Source of the DNA: Gymnopilus junonius
Lineage: Eukaryota; Basidiomycota; Agaricomycetes; Agaricales; Galerinaceae
Reading direction: 5' to 3'
DNA length: 64,000 nucleotides
Assembly (NCBI GenBank): GCA_015501075.1
Contig: JADNYJ010000034.1
Location: forward strand, 221,159 to 285,158
Under the pieces are notes generated by a model. The model had not been told where the DNA came from, made no database searches, and saw nothing but the letters and a program-made list of their open reading frames with translations. The position numbers were made by a program, and so were the translations under genes. The first letter of the stretch is position 1, and every line of letters begins with the position of its first letter. Of this stretch, positions 13,949 to 26,359 are shown one piece after another.

Positions 13949-15692
13949 CTAGATAAGGTCGCTAAAAAGGCACGAGTAAGATCGACATGTCATGGATACA
14001 ATATGATTGACACTTACGCGACGTTGAGAGGCATCTCATCGATCTGGGTGTTGTAGAATTCTGAAATACAGAGACGCAAATTGAGTCAGCACTGACAAGA
14101 GACAAGACAAGAGAAAAAAAGAAAAACATACGTTCAATATCTCTCAACATACGAACATCCTCCGTAGTGACGAAATTGATAGCAACACCCTTACGACCGA
14201 AACGTCCGCCACGACCAATACGATGAATGTAATTCTCCCTGTTGGTGGGCAAATCGTAGTTGATGACCAAAGAGACCTGCTGAACATCGATACCCCTGGC
14301 GAGCAAATCGGTGGTGATCAAGACACGAGATGATCCGGAGCGGAACTCTTTCATGAGGACTTCACGCTGCTTCTGCTCCATGTCTCCGTGCTAAACGGGG
14401 TAAAACGACATTAGGAAAAAGAGCATTGTGACGTATTCATATGACAGGCATGACTCACCATGGCAGAGACAGTGAACTCGCGAGAGTGCATCTTCTCAGT
14501 GAGCCAGTCAACCTTCCGCCTTGTGTTGCAGAAGATGACGGCTTGAGTGATGGTGACAGTCTCGTAGAGATCGCACAAGGTGTCGAGCTTCCATTCCTCC
14601 TTCTCAACAGCGATGTAGAACTGCTTGATACCTTCAAGGGTCAATTCGTCACGCTTGACGAGAATCCTGACGGGGTCACGCATGAACTTCTTGGTAACCT
14701 CGAGCACATCAGCGGGCATCGTAGCGGAGAGCAGGACGACCTGCGTGTCCTGAGGGAGGAGCTGGAAGACTGGAGAAAGATGAGTAAAGTGAGAAGGTGT
14801 AAACCAGAAAAAAAAAGAACCTTCGTAAATCTGATCCTTGAATCCACGAGACAACATTTCATCAGCCTCATCCAAGCAGAAGATCTTGATGTGGTCGGTC
14901 TTGAGAGCCCTACGGTTAATCATATCATACACCCGTCCAGGGGTACCAACGACGACTTGAACGCCCTCCTGGAGCTTGGCTATATCCTCACGAACATTGG
15001 TGCCTCCGACGCAGGCGTGACACTCAATGTTCATGTAGTCACCGAGAGCGATGACGACCTTTTGAATTTGCTGAGCAAGCTCACGGGTTGGGGCCAGGAT
15101 GAGAGCCTGTGTACCCTTGATGCTCATATCCAACTGTGAGAAGAATTTTCGAGATGATTCATCAGCAAGCCAATCCACGTATGCAGTCCCCGACTCGTTG
15201 TCGGTAGGCGAGAAAACTCACCTGCTGAAGGATAGAGATAGAGAAAGTGGCAGTCTTGCCAGTACCGGACTGGGCCTGTGCAATGACGTCGTGACCTTTG
15301 ACGACGGGGACGATGGCCCGCTGCTGGATAGCAGAAGGACGTTCGAAACTTTACCAACGCAAACCCAGGTCAAAACCAATTCTTCTGTTCAGTGATGGGG
15401 AGCTTACCCATAGGCATAGATACCGCGAAGAAGTTCCGGCTTCAAATCCATGTTGTCGAAACTGTGCGACGATTAGGAAGCATATTAGACAAAGGGTTGT
15501 TCCAGAACGCAGGAGCAGAGAAGAGCACTCACTTGTCTACGACCTGGTCCCAGTTGGATTCGATCTCATTCTCGGCGACATCCTGAAGTTCTTCTCTGCA
15601 AAAGACAGAGAATCAGCACCCCGAACATACGACATTGGCTGGCAGCGAAAAAATCCGCCCACAAAACGAAAAAGAGACACATACGCTGACAT
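13949..15692 (-). CDS. TIF1: ATP-dependent RNA helicase eIF4A (DEAD box)
   Basis: Translation initiation factor that unwinds mRNA 5' leaders within eIF4F in the cytoplasm. Start ATG at 15692-15690; the first exon is only 8 bases (ATGTCAGC). Order seen: [16 protein letters not shown], then [20 protein letters not shown] and the Q motif (RPSAIQQRA), AQSGTGKT (motif I), PTRELAQQ (Ia), TPGR (Ib), DEAD (II), SAT (III), ARGID (V) and [13 protein letters not shown] (VI). The last codons, NVADLI then TAG at 13949-13951, sit in a tiny 3' exon after a 55-60 bp intron. Length is close to the usual ~400 residues, and all motifs are present without frame breaks. [21 protein letters not shown] and the DLI end separate eIF4A from eIF4AIII and Dhh1. 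A CACTA-like MITE sits about 240 bp upstream. Confidence 0.95.
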
Positions 15693-15931
15693 GAATATGT
15701 ACTAAGTTGCTATTCCCAAGGTGTCGACTGCTTTTGTCGACGATTCTTAGGAAATAAAGGGTGTTTTGTTCAAGCTGAGTGAGCTGTGCTGTAAAATCGA
15801 TGGTGGTGGTGATCAACCCCGTCGTCGAAAGAGTCAATTTTTTACTGCCCATGTCGTCGGGAGTTGCCGTCTCATTTTCGAACTCAGCCACCGGTTTGGG
15901 GTTCCGCATGACCCGGGTACTTACTTAGGTT

Positions 15932-16574
15932 CACTGCTGGCAACAGGTTATTTAAGTAGACTAAAAATGATTAAAAAAATAAATTAAACATGTTTACATG
16001 TTTTCGACCATTTTTCGAGTTCTTGAATCTATTAAAAATGATATATTTTAATTCTGAAAAAATATAATACAGATTCTACCTGTATTATAAAGTTCTTAGC
16101 CCCACAGAATCTAAAGTTTACGTCGTGTTTTTGTATTGACAAAAGCTTTTGTTAAATTTCACATTCACAATTTCTTTTGTTGTCTCGTAAATGATAAATT
16201 TAGCAAGAATTTTTGTTGTTGGATAAACAAAAAGAACAATGTTTCGCACCCAAACTGAATTGAAAATATTTTTACCTTATTTTAAAGGGACCAAAACTTG
16301 TCTTAAATACTACAATTGACAACGAGAACAATAAAACAATAAACTCTACCTTTCTGTCACCATTTTTGATCAAAAAAATTTAGCACAAGTATTGCATTTA
16401 ATAGGCCTATAAATATGCTAAAAATGAAGTGTTCGACAAAAGAATTTCTGTACCAGCAATTGTTGAGTTGAAAATAGATTTTATGTGACGGAAAAGCAGA
16501 CCAAGAACATAAACATGTTTAATTTATTTTCTTAATCATTTTTGGTCAACTTAAATAACCTGTTGCCAGCAGTG
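15932..16574. mobile_element. CACTA-like MITE (643 bp)
   Basis: A non-autonomous DNA transposon bounded by long terminal inverted repeats of about 65 bp. The left end reads CACTGCTGGCAACAGG and the right end is its reverse complement. The arms continue matching through AAATTAAACATGTTTA (about 15985-15998) with roughly three mismatches. The trinucleotide GTT flanks both sides (15929-15931 and 16575-16577), consistent with a 3-bp target duplication. CACTG ends plus a 3-bp duplication fit the CACTA/EnSpm superfamily. The interior is AT-rich with no coding frame. It lies upstream of eIF4A. Superfamily assignment is inference from ends and duplication length only. Confidence 0.8.
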
Positions 16575-16577
16575 GTT

Positions 16578-19500
16578 GCCACTGACCAACTTTTCGACCC
16601 ATTTTGACACATTTCACGGTGCCGACCGCTCATTCTGTGTAAATACGAGCAGAGGGACGTCAGAAGGTAAGAGCGTTGTGGTATTTTGTGGTTGAATTGA
16701 CCTGCCATCATCTGTAGAAGAACATCGTAATTCAGGGTCTCAAGGCAATGCAATGACGGCTGAAACTCTGACCTATGTTGACTCTTTCTCGGTCCTTGTG
16801 AAAATTCAAAGCACTAGACCAGCCGCGTGATGCTCCATTCCAAACATTGTTCGTGGAGAAAATGCACGCTGGTTATGATGTTCTCTGGTTGTTCTCTGTC
16901 TGTTCTCGTGCAATTCTATGCCCCATCGAGGTGTTTTGGAGTCTGGGGAAAAATCCAAGAGGACTCTAAAGCCTGGGTTCTATAGAATCCAACATAAACC
17001 CGTTCTCGACGCATCAATTTGGTCAGAGCCTGGAAACCCTTACAATGGTCTTAGGCATAATCTCCATTTACCTCATCTTACTTGACAACCTGCGATTTCT
17101 GGGCTCAATGAATCTAATCCACATTTCGATTGAATGTTTCCAGTGACTTTGGTGCTGAAGGCTGAGGGGGAAGAATTCTGATATGGAATGCATAAATAGG
17201 CCGTCTTCATGAAACCAAACCTTCTTCAGTCTTATCACCGCATATCGATCCTTTGTGGTCCGCAACTTGAGAGGTTTTTAGCGCGGCTTATCTGTCTCCC
17301 AGCGCTTCTGGCCTATTTCTTGTCTTCCCTCATGTAATGTTCTCAATGGGTATTCAATCTTTCTCCGCTTGGATTAAATCGGTCATCTAACCATCAATGT
17401 CTTACGCACCCAAGCCTTCTATTAATGGTGGTGATTATCTCCAATGACATGAAGGCGTAAAAAGGCTATTCTAAACTTGTGCAAGAACAGTTGCGACACA
17501 CGCTCGCACTGCCTAACCACGACAAGGGCTCGATTGGTGGATGTCACGCTAACCTCGTGCTTTACTCATCAGCATCGAACCTACTCTTTCAGACCCTTTC
17601 TTTCTACAATGGCTCTTTGTAAACCGTTTGATCTGCCACACACCGCCATGCGATGGTCATCTGAACGTTGACTCTCTCCTGTTCTTTCACACTCCTTCAC
17701 AATCAGTCGGGTTTGAGCTACTTCCCGACATCATTCATTCATTTATCCATTCCTCCCCAGGATCCAGTCTAAGCCCTGTAACTCATCTACCAAATCCGAA
17801 TCAATGATGAATCGATGATCTGGTTATCATTATCGTGGATTCGCACACAAACTAACTAAATCTCCCAGGATTTACGAGCTTACGGTTCAGTCGTCTTTTC
17901 CAGTTGCCCGACCACCTCTGCCTAATATGTCGTAAACAGAGCATTGAACTTGAATAGTGCATCGCATTGCATGGTGCCGCCAGTAGGCCGAGTAAACGTC
18001 GCTGGTATTGCCTTTATCTTTGGGATTGCAGACATCCTGACAGTAACTGCTTGGGTTTATATGCTCTGATTGAGTGCCCCAGAAGATTCATAAATCAATA
18101 CTCATTTTCTGGGCCAAACTTTCTCTGGACCTTTACTGACTCTGATTCTGATAATGATGTTTGATACCCTCTGATACTTCTATTTGACGAACGTTCTCGT
18201 CATCTCGTCCAGACCAGTTCTTACCCGGTTAACGAGGTAGATATACACGATTTCGGTGTGCAGTGAGCGAACCTAAACCGCCGCTGGACATCACAACTTA
18301 CAGGTTGTCTGAAATTGTTGGTACGATTTTGGTGAAAATCAGCCTCTGATGGCTCAAAAAAATGCAAGGGCTACAGACTAAGAGAGGTATTATTGATTAT
18401 ACTTGTCAGAAAGGCTACACATCATCCACCTATACATAGTCCCACCGATTCCGACACACATGGCATTAATGCATGTTCATCTAAACGTCGAGCTCCGAGC
18501 CTTTACCCGACCTGAGACTCCCGCGAAACCCGTTGAAATTAAGTAAACTTTACCCTAGGTGGTTTCAATTAAAGTATAGATGGCAATAACATCATTGGCA
18601 TAGGATGGACTATTGCATATTCCAGGCATTTTATTTTTGCTCAAGTCTTTCTACAATAAGATTATCTTACTGGTAAATGCTGATCGTAAATATTAGGTTA
18701 ATTATCAAAATCAATTTCTTTACAAGAGAGATTGATTCTGAATGCAACAACACCTTGCCATATGGGCTGATCGTAGCAGGAGTGTTAAAAAGATGAACAA
18801 AAAGTTCCAGTCGTCCTAGCATCGTACGTTAAAGTCACTCTCTAAGAACGATAATTAGGAACGCCGGTTAGAGATCCGTAGGCAGGTTCTCTCTCTGGTT
18901 GCTTGGTGTGAAATTGTACCCATTCCCACTCCCCGGAAAAGAAAAGCTATAGATATTCTATCACTTCCGATGGTCATGGCCTATTGATTCATGATGGGAT
19001 ACACCTTTCCAACTGGCTGGACATTCATTCTTCTCAAGAAAACAGGTCTTCTACCTTAGCCATCAAAAGATTTTTCCAGCGCGCCTGGTTCTGATTTTGC
19101 TGTCAAATTCCACGTCCTAGATGAAAGTAATACTTCCTTGTTTATCGTGCCCATCTACCCTTGCGGAGTTGATTAACCTTGCTGAGATAGTTTTTAACGG
19201 CCCGCTTTAAGGGCCTGATAAATTGAATGGTTAGAATGCGACAGATGACATGAAATGCTGCGGTTCAATTCTAGCTGCCAAAATCCTCCGTTCCGTGGTT
19301 GGTAATTTCATTAGCCCCAGTTTGCTGCATCTGGCAATTGTCTATAGTCGGGTATTACTTTTCGTCTCGAGGGCTGTCCATAGTACCTTAGGACTTTCAC
19401 GACTGACAGGTCACTACAAACGTTTCACGACGGCCAGTTTTCCTTTGAAGAAGCCGTGTTATTTCCCCCATCATGATTATCAACTACAGTATTCCTCGTG

Positions 19501-21375
19501 GTGCCTCGTCTCTTCAGCAAAGCATCAGCGCAATTTCGCTCTCCATTCTCTCAGTCCTTGATAATTGTTATAAAAACCATGTGTATTGCATGATCATCAA
19601 CCTGTTCGTCAAATGCGATAGCAAGCAAAGTGACATCACCGTACTCTTTACTGGCACTGGATTGAGCATGGTAATCCCCCTGGATATGGCGGTGCCTAGT
19701 GGCCAGTGCCTCGGAAAAAAGGCTCAGCGAGCAAGTGAGAACAATAACGTGATCAAACTGATAGGCTTCCCGAGGTTTCTTCCGTCAAGAACGGTAAAAT
19801 GATTGGTGGACATAAATAAGTCACTCTGCCTCCCCACAGACAAGCTATGCGCCGGAGGTCAATGATAAGCCTGATCTTTGGTACGGTGATACGCGTAAGC
19901 GTTCGAAGTTTTTTGCAGCCTGAGGTAAGTCGCCATGATCTACAAGGTCCTCAAACAATGGATAACGGTGGCAATGTGAACAGTCGTTCGTCCGATTCGA
20001 TTTAGTTCTGATTTATCCCATAGACGATAATATCAATTCTTCTGTTCCAGAGGCTGTCCAGATTCCAGAACATTAGGACACACATGGTCTGCCGCGCTAC
20101 GTCCATCTTACGACCGTGATATCAACCGACCCATTCCTTTATAAGCTTTATTGTGGACAAATTTTGGGTTCCGGGGGCCAGCTGGTATTCAGTTGATAAT
20201 ACAATTCAGTAGATTGTCATAGCTTTCTGCGCTTACGCTGCTGACTTTGTCACTGTATACGGTACAACTTTCGAAAGACATTCACAAGTAGAACTACTAG
20301 AAGGTGATACCCATCTGCGTAGGAGGAATTGCTGATCTGGCGCGGGGACGCCGTCTTTCTAGAAGCCGTCGGGGATACGGACCCTTTACCTCGGAAAAGC
20401 CTCATAGGCGCCCAGAATTTGAAAGCCAAAAACTGATATGCAGATACACTTACAAACAAGCCTCGAAGTATCCGAGCTTGGGTGCTCTATCTACGCAGGC
20501 GGCATTGACTCGGACATTGAGCCGTATGCAAGGTAAGCTTACTGACAGGAAGCTTCGGTCTGGGGTCTTCATGCCCGAGCTTCGTGTCTGTATTCTGACC
20601 CTATTACGCTGCTGGCAAGGATCACTTCTTTGGTCCGCAGAACCGCAGAACAAAGTCCAAATGTGGCAATTTGTGTGCACGGTGCGTTGGTGGCTGGCGT
20701 TACGCGTATACGCGTATTGCACGTGTGCGTGAGTGCTTGTGAGTGCTTGTCGCGTCACGTCCTAAAATTTCAATCTTATTCTTCCAACTGTCTCTTAGCT
20801 CTGCCTCGTTTGTCACTCCCTTTACTGCTATGACATGGGTATATATACAAAATGCGAAATCGGACTGCCTATCCAGCTAAGTAAATCCTTGACTCTTCTC
20901 GATCCGTCGAACCCTCTAGAGTTGTCTGCACATTGCTAGTACCATTGTTAAACATTTAGGGAGAACTGACTCTGGTTTCTGGGAGAAGCTTCGCCAGCAG
21001 AGTGGTTATCGAAAGATCGTTTACTATCCCACTGATAACTTCTCCTTTGTCATCTCAAGGGTCTGGTCATCGAATATCACTCAGACGCAACAGCGAACTG
21101 GAAAGGAAAGGAAAGAGTTGCATATAAGGTATCTTTCTGTAACGAAGACGTTAAAGTGCAGAGAGTATGTGAGTCTTTACATTCCTCTATATACTATACT
21201 CATTTCTGAAGCTCCTTTTTTCGTCTCAGTGTGTCGTTTCTAATTTCGAACAATTCTCTTGATTTGGGAAAATTAAAAGCTTTACGCATCGTTTGGAAGT
21301 CGTCTCTGAAGCTGAATTGCGGGAGTGGTTCAACATTGTGCCATGACTACTGGAGGCTCTAAAGACATGATCGAC
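16578..21375. other. 4.8-kb gene-empty stretch
   Basis: No frame over about 145 codons and no recognisable domain on either strand. The longest frames (for example 20304-20732) lack protein-like composition and splice context. A short near-repeat (gtgagtgctt twice) lies at about 20728-20747. The right part may hold the lost 5' half of the first F-box relic. Confidence 0.4.
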
Positions 21376-21720
21376 TGGCCTTCATAATTTCTCGAAAAGC
21401 TGAAAGTCCATCTCAAATATTCTACAGAAAGGATATACGGTTTGATGGCCTAACTAAATATCGCACGCATTCTCGGGAACAGGAGAGCACTGGCATTCAC
21501 CGCATTCGCAAGCTTAATTTTCTATTTCTTCACATAAAGATGCTCTTTTGCAAGGTCAGGAGGCATTCTCCTCGTTGATGTCAACTTATATCCTGTTTGC
21601 CTTGCATTCAAATGTCCGGCGGAATTTCGACAAATGATACGCGCGACTTTCGACACTTTGTAGTCAAGGTATTCTTAGCCCAACATCATAATTCCTTTAT
21701 GCTAATTTTGCGTCGCCGTG
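21376..21720 (+). pseudogene. F-box/LRR family relic 1
   Basis: Short degenerate fragment recognised by comparison with the two relics downstream. It reads FLEKLKVHLKYSTERIYGL, then after a break IARILGNR.A and a Leu-rich stretch. This parallels PLEGLRIHLNYATSGKLYGL ... LLENRTAF in relic 2. Stops interrupt it. A stretch at 21836-21880 (gtagcttccttttcc ... taaaaatt) again resembles the leader of relic 2, so a second broken copy may begin there. Confidence 0.45.
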
Positions 21721-22323
21721 AGCTCTAACTTATTAGCAATCATCCAAATTGTCGTTATGCATATCTGACTCTGATCAAACGATGTGATATCGTTGGGCTT
21801 CATTCACAGCGTACAGATACGTTCCTCGTTTATAAATGGGGTAGCTTCCTTTTCCAGCTGTGACATCTAAAAATTAACCCCATTAAATGGCAGGGTTCAG
21901 GTAGACTGAACGAAAACCATATGCAAGAACGTACTAATGGTGCCCGAGAAGGAACAACGGCCTACTCTCTGTCTCCTGCAACTTGTTACCGGTTTTGCTT
22001 GCACCTCAAACCGTTGTTATTCTCTTTTTTATTTTCTATGGAGAGTATTCCTGCTAACTCGCGACCAAGTCGTCCTTCAGCAGCTTTAGATCGCAGGTGC
22101 GGAGCCTTCCAGAGTTCAGGTTGCCACCCTGGGGAAATGCGTAAGGCACACACCCTGTGGATATATTGGTGTGGCCTTGGAGTCATGAAACGTTCCCTCT
22201 TACGCTCGAATACAACACTTACATTTATAAGGGAAAAGTTTATAACAGGAACGTATATTTCTATAAACTACAATTTGCCAACTACTTACTTACAAATAGA
22301 TGTTACTTGATTACTAGCCACTG

Positions 22324-23591
22324 TCAAACAACTTCAAGGACACCTTCAGCGATCCAATCCAATATCGCGAAGGTCAATTTGCCTATTTTCTTTTCGTTGA
22401 CGAAGAAATCGAGATAGGGGTCGAAGTGAATTCCATTTTCCTGGACGATAAGAGTTACGTTGTTGTGGTGCTTCTTGATTGTGTTGGCATATACAACGAT
22501 CTCGTCTCGCAACGCTTCTACTTCTCCAGCGGTTATCAGGACGCGCTTGACGTACTTGTCGCAACCTTCAAACCAATCTTCTGGTGCACTATTAGGCTCC
22601 AAGTAAGGAACCGCCGCAAGGGGTACGCCTTCCATGCAGCTCGTGCCCCAATAATTGAGTGTTCGCCCGTTCAAAAAGTCACCATGTCCGTCGTTGGCCG
22701 AAAGGCACCCGTCTTTCTCGACGAGCCGTGCCCAGAGAGAAAACATGAAAGCGCCGCCGAACGGAGCAGACAGGTTCAGCTTGGGGATCCCTTCAAGAGG
22801 GTGCTTCAAATGCATCAAAACCCCGTGAATAAGTGCTGCTCCCGCAGAATCGCCGACTAATTGAATATTCTCTGGCTCGACGCCGGAGTCTAGAAGGTGC
22901 TGGATTGCCGCCACTGTTTGTTCTAGTTGAGTGGGGAAGAGGGCATCCGGTATGAGAGCTGGGATTTACGTCGATTTGTAAGTACCGAGTGTGTACTTGT
23001 GATATTTTTAAACATACTAAAATCCAAAATAGCGAGTCCCGTGGGCTTGCCTCTTTCCTCTAAACCTTCCTGGATATATCTCCAGAATGCCGGCGTCGGG
23101 GGTAACATATGTATGAGGAAACCACCGCCTGTAAGTCAACGTCAGGAAAAAATAACTTTCTTCAGTCAAATAAGCCGCTCACCGTGGAGGTATAATAGGA
23201 CGCGGTCGTTACGTTTAGGTCCGATCCAGAATAACTTGAAATTGGCCTCTTCTACTGGTTCTAAACCCTTTGTTTTTATGAAGTCGTTGTAATTCTTGGG
23301 CGTAGTTCCGAAGAATAGGCGAACCTGCCTACGGTTCGAGTTGGTCACGAGAGTGTACAGGAACTTATCGGCCAGTATTCTCTTCCAGCTCTTTGCTCGT
23401 CCGTAAGGCGAGAATGGCGAAGTAAGGAGCGCCCATACCAACGCAAATGCTATAGGACTTTCGTCACCCATCGACACGTCCTCAACACTGCTAGTAAACT
23501 TACGGGCGTATACCAATATGACAGTCGCCAATTTAACCTTTTCCAAGAATGAAAGCTTGTTCCTTTCCTCGATGCTTGTTGCAGTGGCCAT
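22324..23591 (-). CDS. Alpha/beta hydrolase (HSL-type esterase/lipase)
   Basis: Serine hydrolase of the hormone-sensitive-lipase-like class, probably acting on short-chain esters. Exons are 23183-23591, 23018-23128 and 22324-22958. The ATG at 23591 (MATATSIEERNKLS) is the first in frame; an upstream TTG was not used. Exon 1 ends at LYLHG and splicing gives YLHGGGFLIHM, the HGGG oxyanion-hole motif. Exon 3 holds the nucleophile elbow VGDSAGAALIHG. Candidates for the rest of the triad are the acid within ITAGEVEALRDE and the His in NGIHFDPY. The product is about 384 residues, normal for the family, and uninterrupted. An N-terminal hydrophobic stretch (VKLATVILVYA) may anchor it. It sits inside a field of F-box relics with no functional partner. 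Substrate unknown. Confidence 0.88.
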
Positions 23592-25050
23592 TGTGGAATG
23601 CAGCAAAAAAGCCGTTTAAGAAAGCGAGCACTGGGGCCAATTCTCTGTGAGGGCGATTCAGGATGCTGTAACTGTTCCTTTGAGTCAACCTGTCCTGTTG
23701 GTGAGCACTTTTATACCATGGCACGTAGTCAGGTAGTCTTCCAGGTTCCGCAGAAACTATTGCTAACAATAGACGCAGATCCTCTAGTGGTTCTAGATCG
23801 TTTAACAGCCTTCCGGGACTTTACGTCGACTTCTCAGGAACCGTCGTGACATGTGGTAAGGATCCTCTACTCCGTGCTTCATCAGTCTAGGCTCGCACGA
23901 CTAGATACGAAATTCTGGTTGGCAAACAAAACGTGTCTACCTTAATGGAGGATGAGTGATCGAGGGGTACAAATACAGCAACTTGAAGACAACTGGTAAA
24001 GGTGTACCCCACGACCTGTGAACTTCAAAATTCCTTTCCTTTCCAACTTCAAACATAGGTTTTAACAAGTTCTCCAAGGGCTAGAGCGCGGCCGCCATGC
24101 TATAGATATGTACATGTCACTTTAACGTTATCACGGACACGGGCATGCCAATCTGAAAATGGCAAAGGTTTTTTTCGCCACCCCGATGACCGGGTACTTG
24201 TTGTTATTTATACAGGTTTTATAAGCACAATATGACGCGTCGATTTGTCATATATCATATACATATATCTACGTTCAGAGAACCTTAAGGCTAACTTAAG
24301 CTTCAGGAGGCAAGTCTGGTCACGTGCGCTTTCTGGATGATTGGTAATTGACATGAGCAATTGCCAAGCTTCGTGACATCGGCCTCTGTTTTTAAAAGAA
24401 ACAGTAAAGAAAGTGGAATCTAGGTTTTGTTTCCGACTTCTTTCCGGTGGAAATCAATTGGAAACATATCCACAAAGAGCCATCGGGCTTTCCAAATACG
24501 GTTGGTCCGAATACAACTACTCGGCATGCTTCTTTCCGACTGCTTCTTGTGAAAAAGAGGCGGCGATCAGTAGTATGAGTTGGTTCGAGCTCACTTTAGT
24601 TACTAAGTAATTGCTGCACCAGATGACAGGAACACATCCTTCCAAAATGCCGCCAGAGATCCGGAAGCAAACGATCCGGATATGTCATCCCACTACCCAC
24701 GTTCACGTGGGCGTTGACATTACCAAAATTATCTGTCGAACAGTGGTCAACGGGGGACTGGAATAAGGTTCACCAAGGGCACCGAGGTCATGATTCAGAG
24801 CTAGATATCCGGAGGCTATGTGTCCCGAGTCGGCAAGATATATTTCGGATAATGATTAAACCATCCGCATGCTGCAGGCGTGGAAAGAGCGATTTTCTGT
24901 ATGAATCCGGCATCTTTAGGCTTTAGAGGGATCCGGTTTTATGCCTTGTCAAACGCAGTGCTCAACATATTCTTTATCAATGTCCATTTGGTGGCCTTTG
25001 GGTGCGTTGTCATCAGAACGATATTTATTTTCGTTCATGTTGAAGTCTTT
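23592..25050. other. Intergenic, nothing firm
   Basis: No conserved gene recognised. The right part (about 24650-24950) may hold the 3' remnant of another F-box copy, but I cannot demonstrate this. Confidence 0.35.
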
Positions 25051-25059
25051 AGCGAGTAA

Positions 25060-26137
25060 GTCCACTGACCAAACGGAGGTAGCTTCCCTTTCCTGCTTCT
25101 TCACGTGCTAATAGGATCCTAAAAATTGTTAACCCCTTTCTTCTTCGGTCTTTTCTTCTTGGATCCCGCAACGTGGAAACCTTTCCCCGAAGAGCTCAAG
25201 GAAAAGGTTTTCCTCAACACAGTGGACGATATCGAGTCACTCAAAGCTTGTGCTCTGACATGTTGTACATACCGTTTTCTGAAAGGTTTATCTTCTGAAA
25301 GATAGTGATCGGCTCCCTTTATCTACTTAAACGCCTATCCGCTACCCCATTTCCGCGCATGTGGCCGTATTCCGAATCACTTCAGCTCGCTGCTCGTATG
25401 CTAGATAAATCAATGGCATTGAATGTATAGTATTCTAAGAAGCCTCTAGCTCGTCACCATCCCCTTAAAATTGGCATCCTTTCGGCCTCCAGTACCCTAG
25501 ACTTATTGGCCTGGAGTTTCGGTTTCGGTTTATTCAGGTGGTCTACTCTAACATGCTTCCATCGAGACCTTTGTAAGTCAAACCGTCACCTCCTTGTAGA
25601 TATTTTGTCCATGAAGGTATAGTTTCAAATTGTACGTAGACTATTGGAAGCCGACTGGTCAACCACTCACTCTGGTTACTAGGCGCTGGTAGTAAGTCAT
25701 GCTTCTGGCCCTACTGCATATTGGACCACCTATTGAGTCAAACTACTCGTTGATTGCTTATGGATTCCGGCACATGGTTGTTGATGGCCCTCAAGAATCT
25801 AACCAACCTCCCTAATCCTCTCGAAGGCCTGAGAATCCATCTTAACTATGCTACTTCAGGAAAGCTCTACGGTCTAACGCACTGGGTGGGTATTACGCGC
25901 CTTCTCGAGAACAGGACAGCATTTACCTCATTGCAAAAGCTTGATTTGCACATATCTTCAAAGGAGGATGACTCTGCGGACGCTCAGGCAGCACTCTCCT
26001 CATTTTCGTCCATTTTTAATTCCTGCCTGGCAGGTGTTAGACTGTCCGGCAGATTTTCCACGACTCTAGTGCGTCTGGGATCATCGATCACCCTCTGTAT
26101 CAATGTACTGACTGTTCTAAGATTTCTAATATTGTAG
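25060..26137 (+). pseudogene. F-box/LRR family relic 2
   Basis: The best preserved of the relics. An F-box-like N-terminal block starts near 25182 (PFPEELKEKVFLNTVDDIES then LKACALTCCTYRFLKG) and runs into a stop after about 45 codons. About 450 bp later a second open block (25754-26137) encodes a Leu-rich region with PNPLEGLRIHLNYATSG, LLENRTAFTSLQKLDLHIS and AALSSFSSIFNSC. The usual basidiomycete F-box protein has one continuous chain of about 400-550 residues, so this copy is broken. The leader (ccaaacggaggtagcttccc) recurs in relic 3. F-box proteins recruit substrates to SCF ubiquitin ligases; this copy is unlikely to work. Confidence 0.55.
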
Positions 26138-26359
26138 CCTTGTTGAATTTTGGCCTCATAAACCACTACCGGAAGATACAACTTTCGGAAACTTGTAATC
26201 GACCCAGATGCATACGGGTCACAATGTCCTCCTAGATCTGCTGTCCAGCAGAAATCTTGTTCATAAAATATGTTTCCTTATAAGAACTAGCATCATGTGT
26301 TTTCCTTGAAATGGAATGAAATAGATCTGGCATATTTTCCGAGTCATTCATACTTAAAA

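Noticed and set aside
14441..15139. 232-codon plus-strand frame
   Set aside because: It lies antisense to eIF4A exons with all helicase motifs; an open antisense frame is expected from the codon use of the sense gene.
20304..20732. 142-codon plus-strand frame
   Set aside because: Arg-rich irregular composition, no motif, no splice context and no partner; treated as chance.
23592..23606. Five extra N-terminal residues for the hydrolase
   Set aside because: They would need a TTG start; the ATG at 23591 is used.
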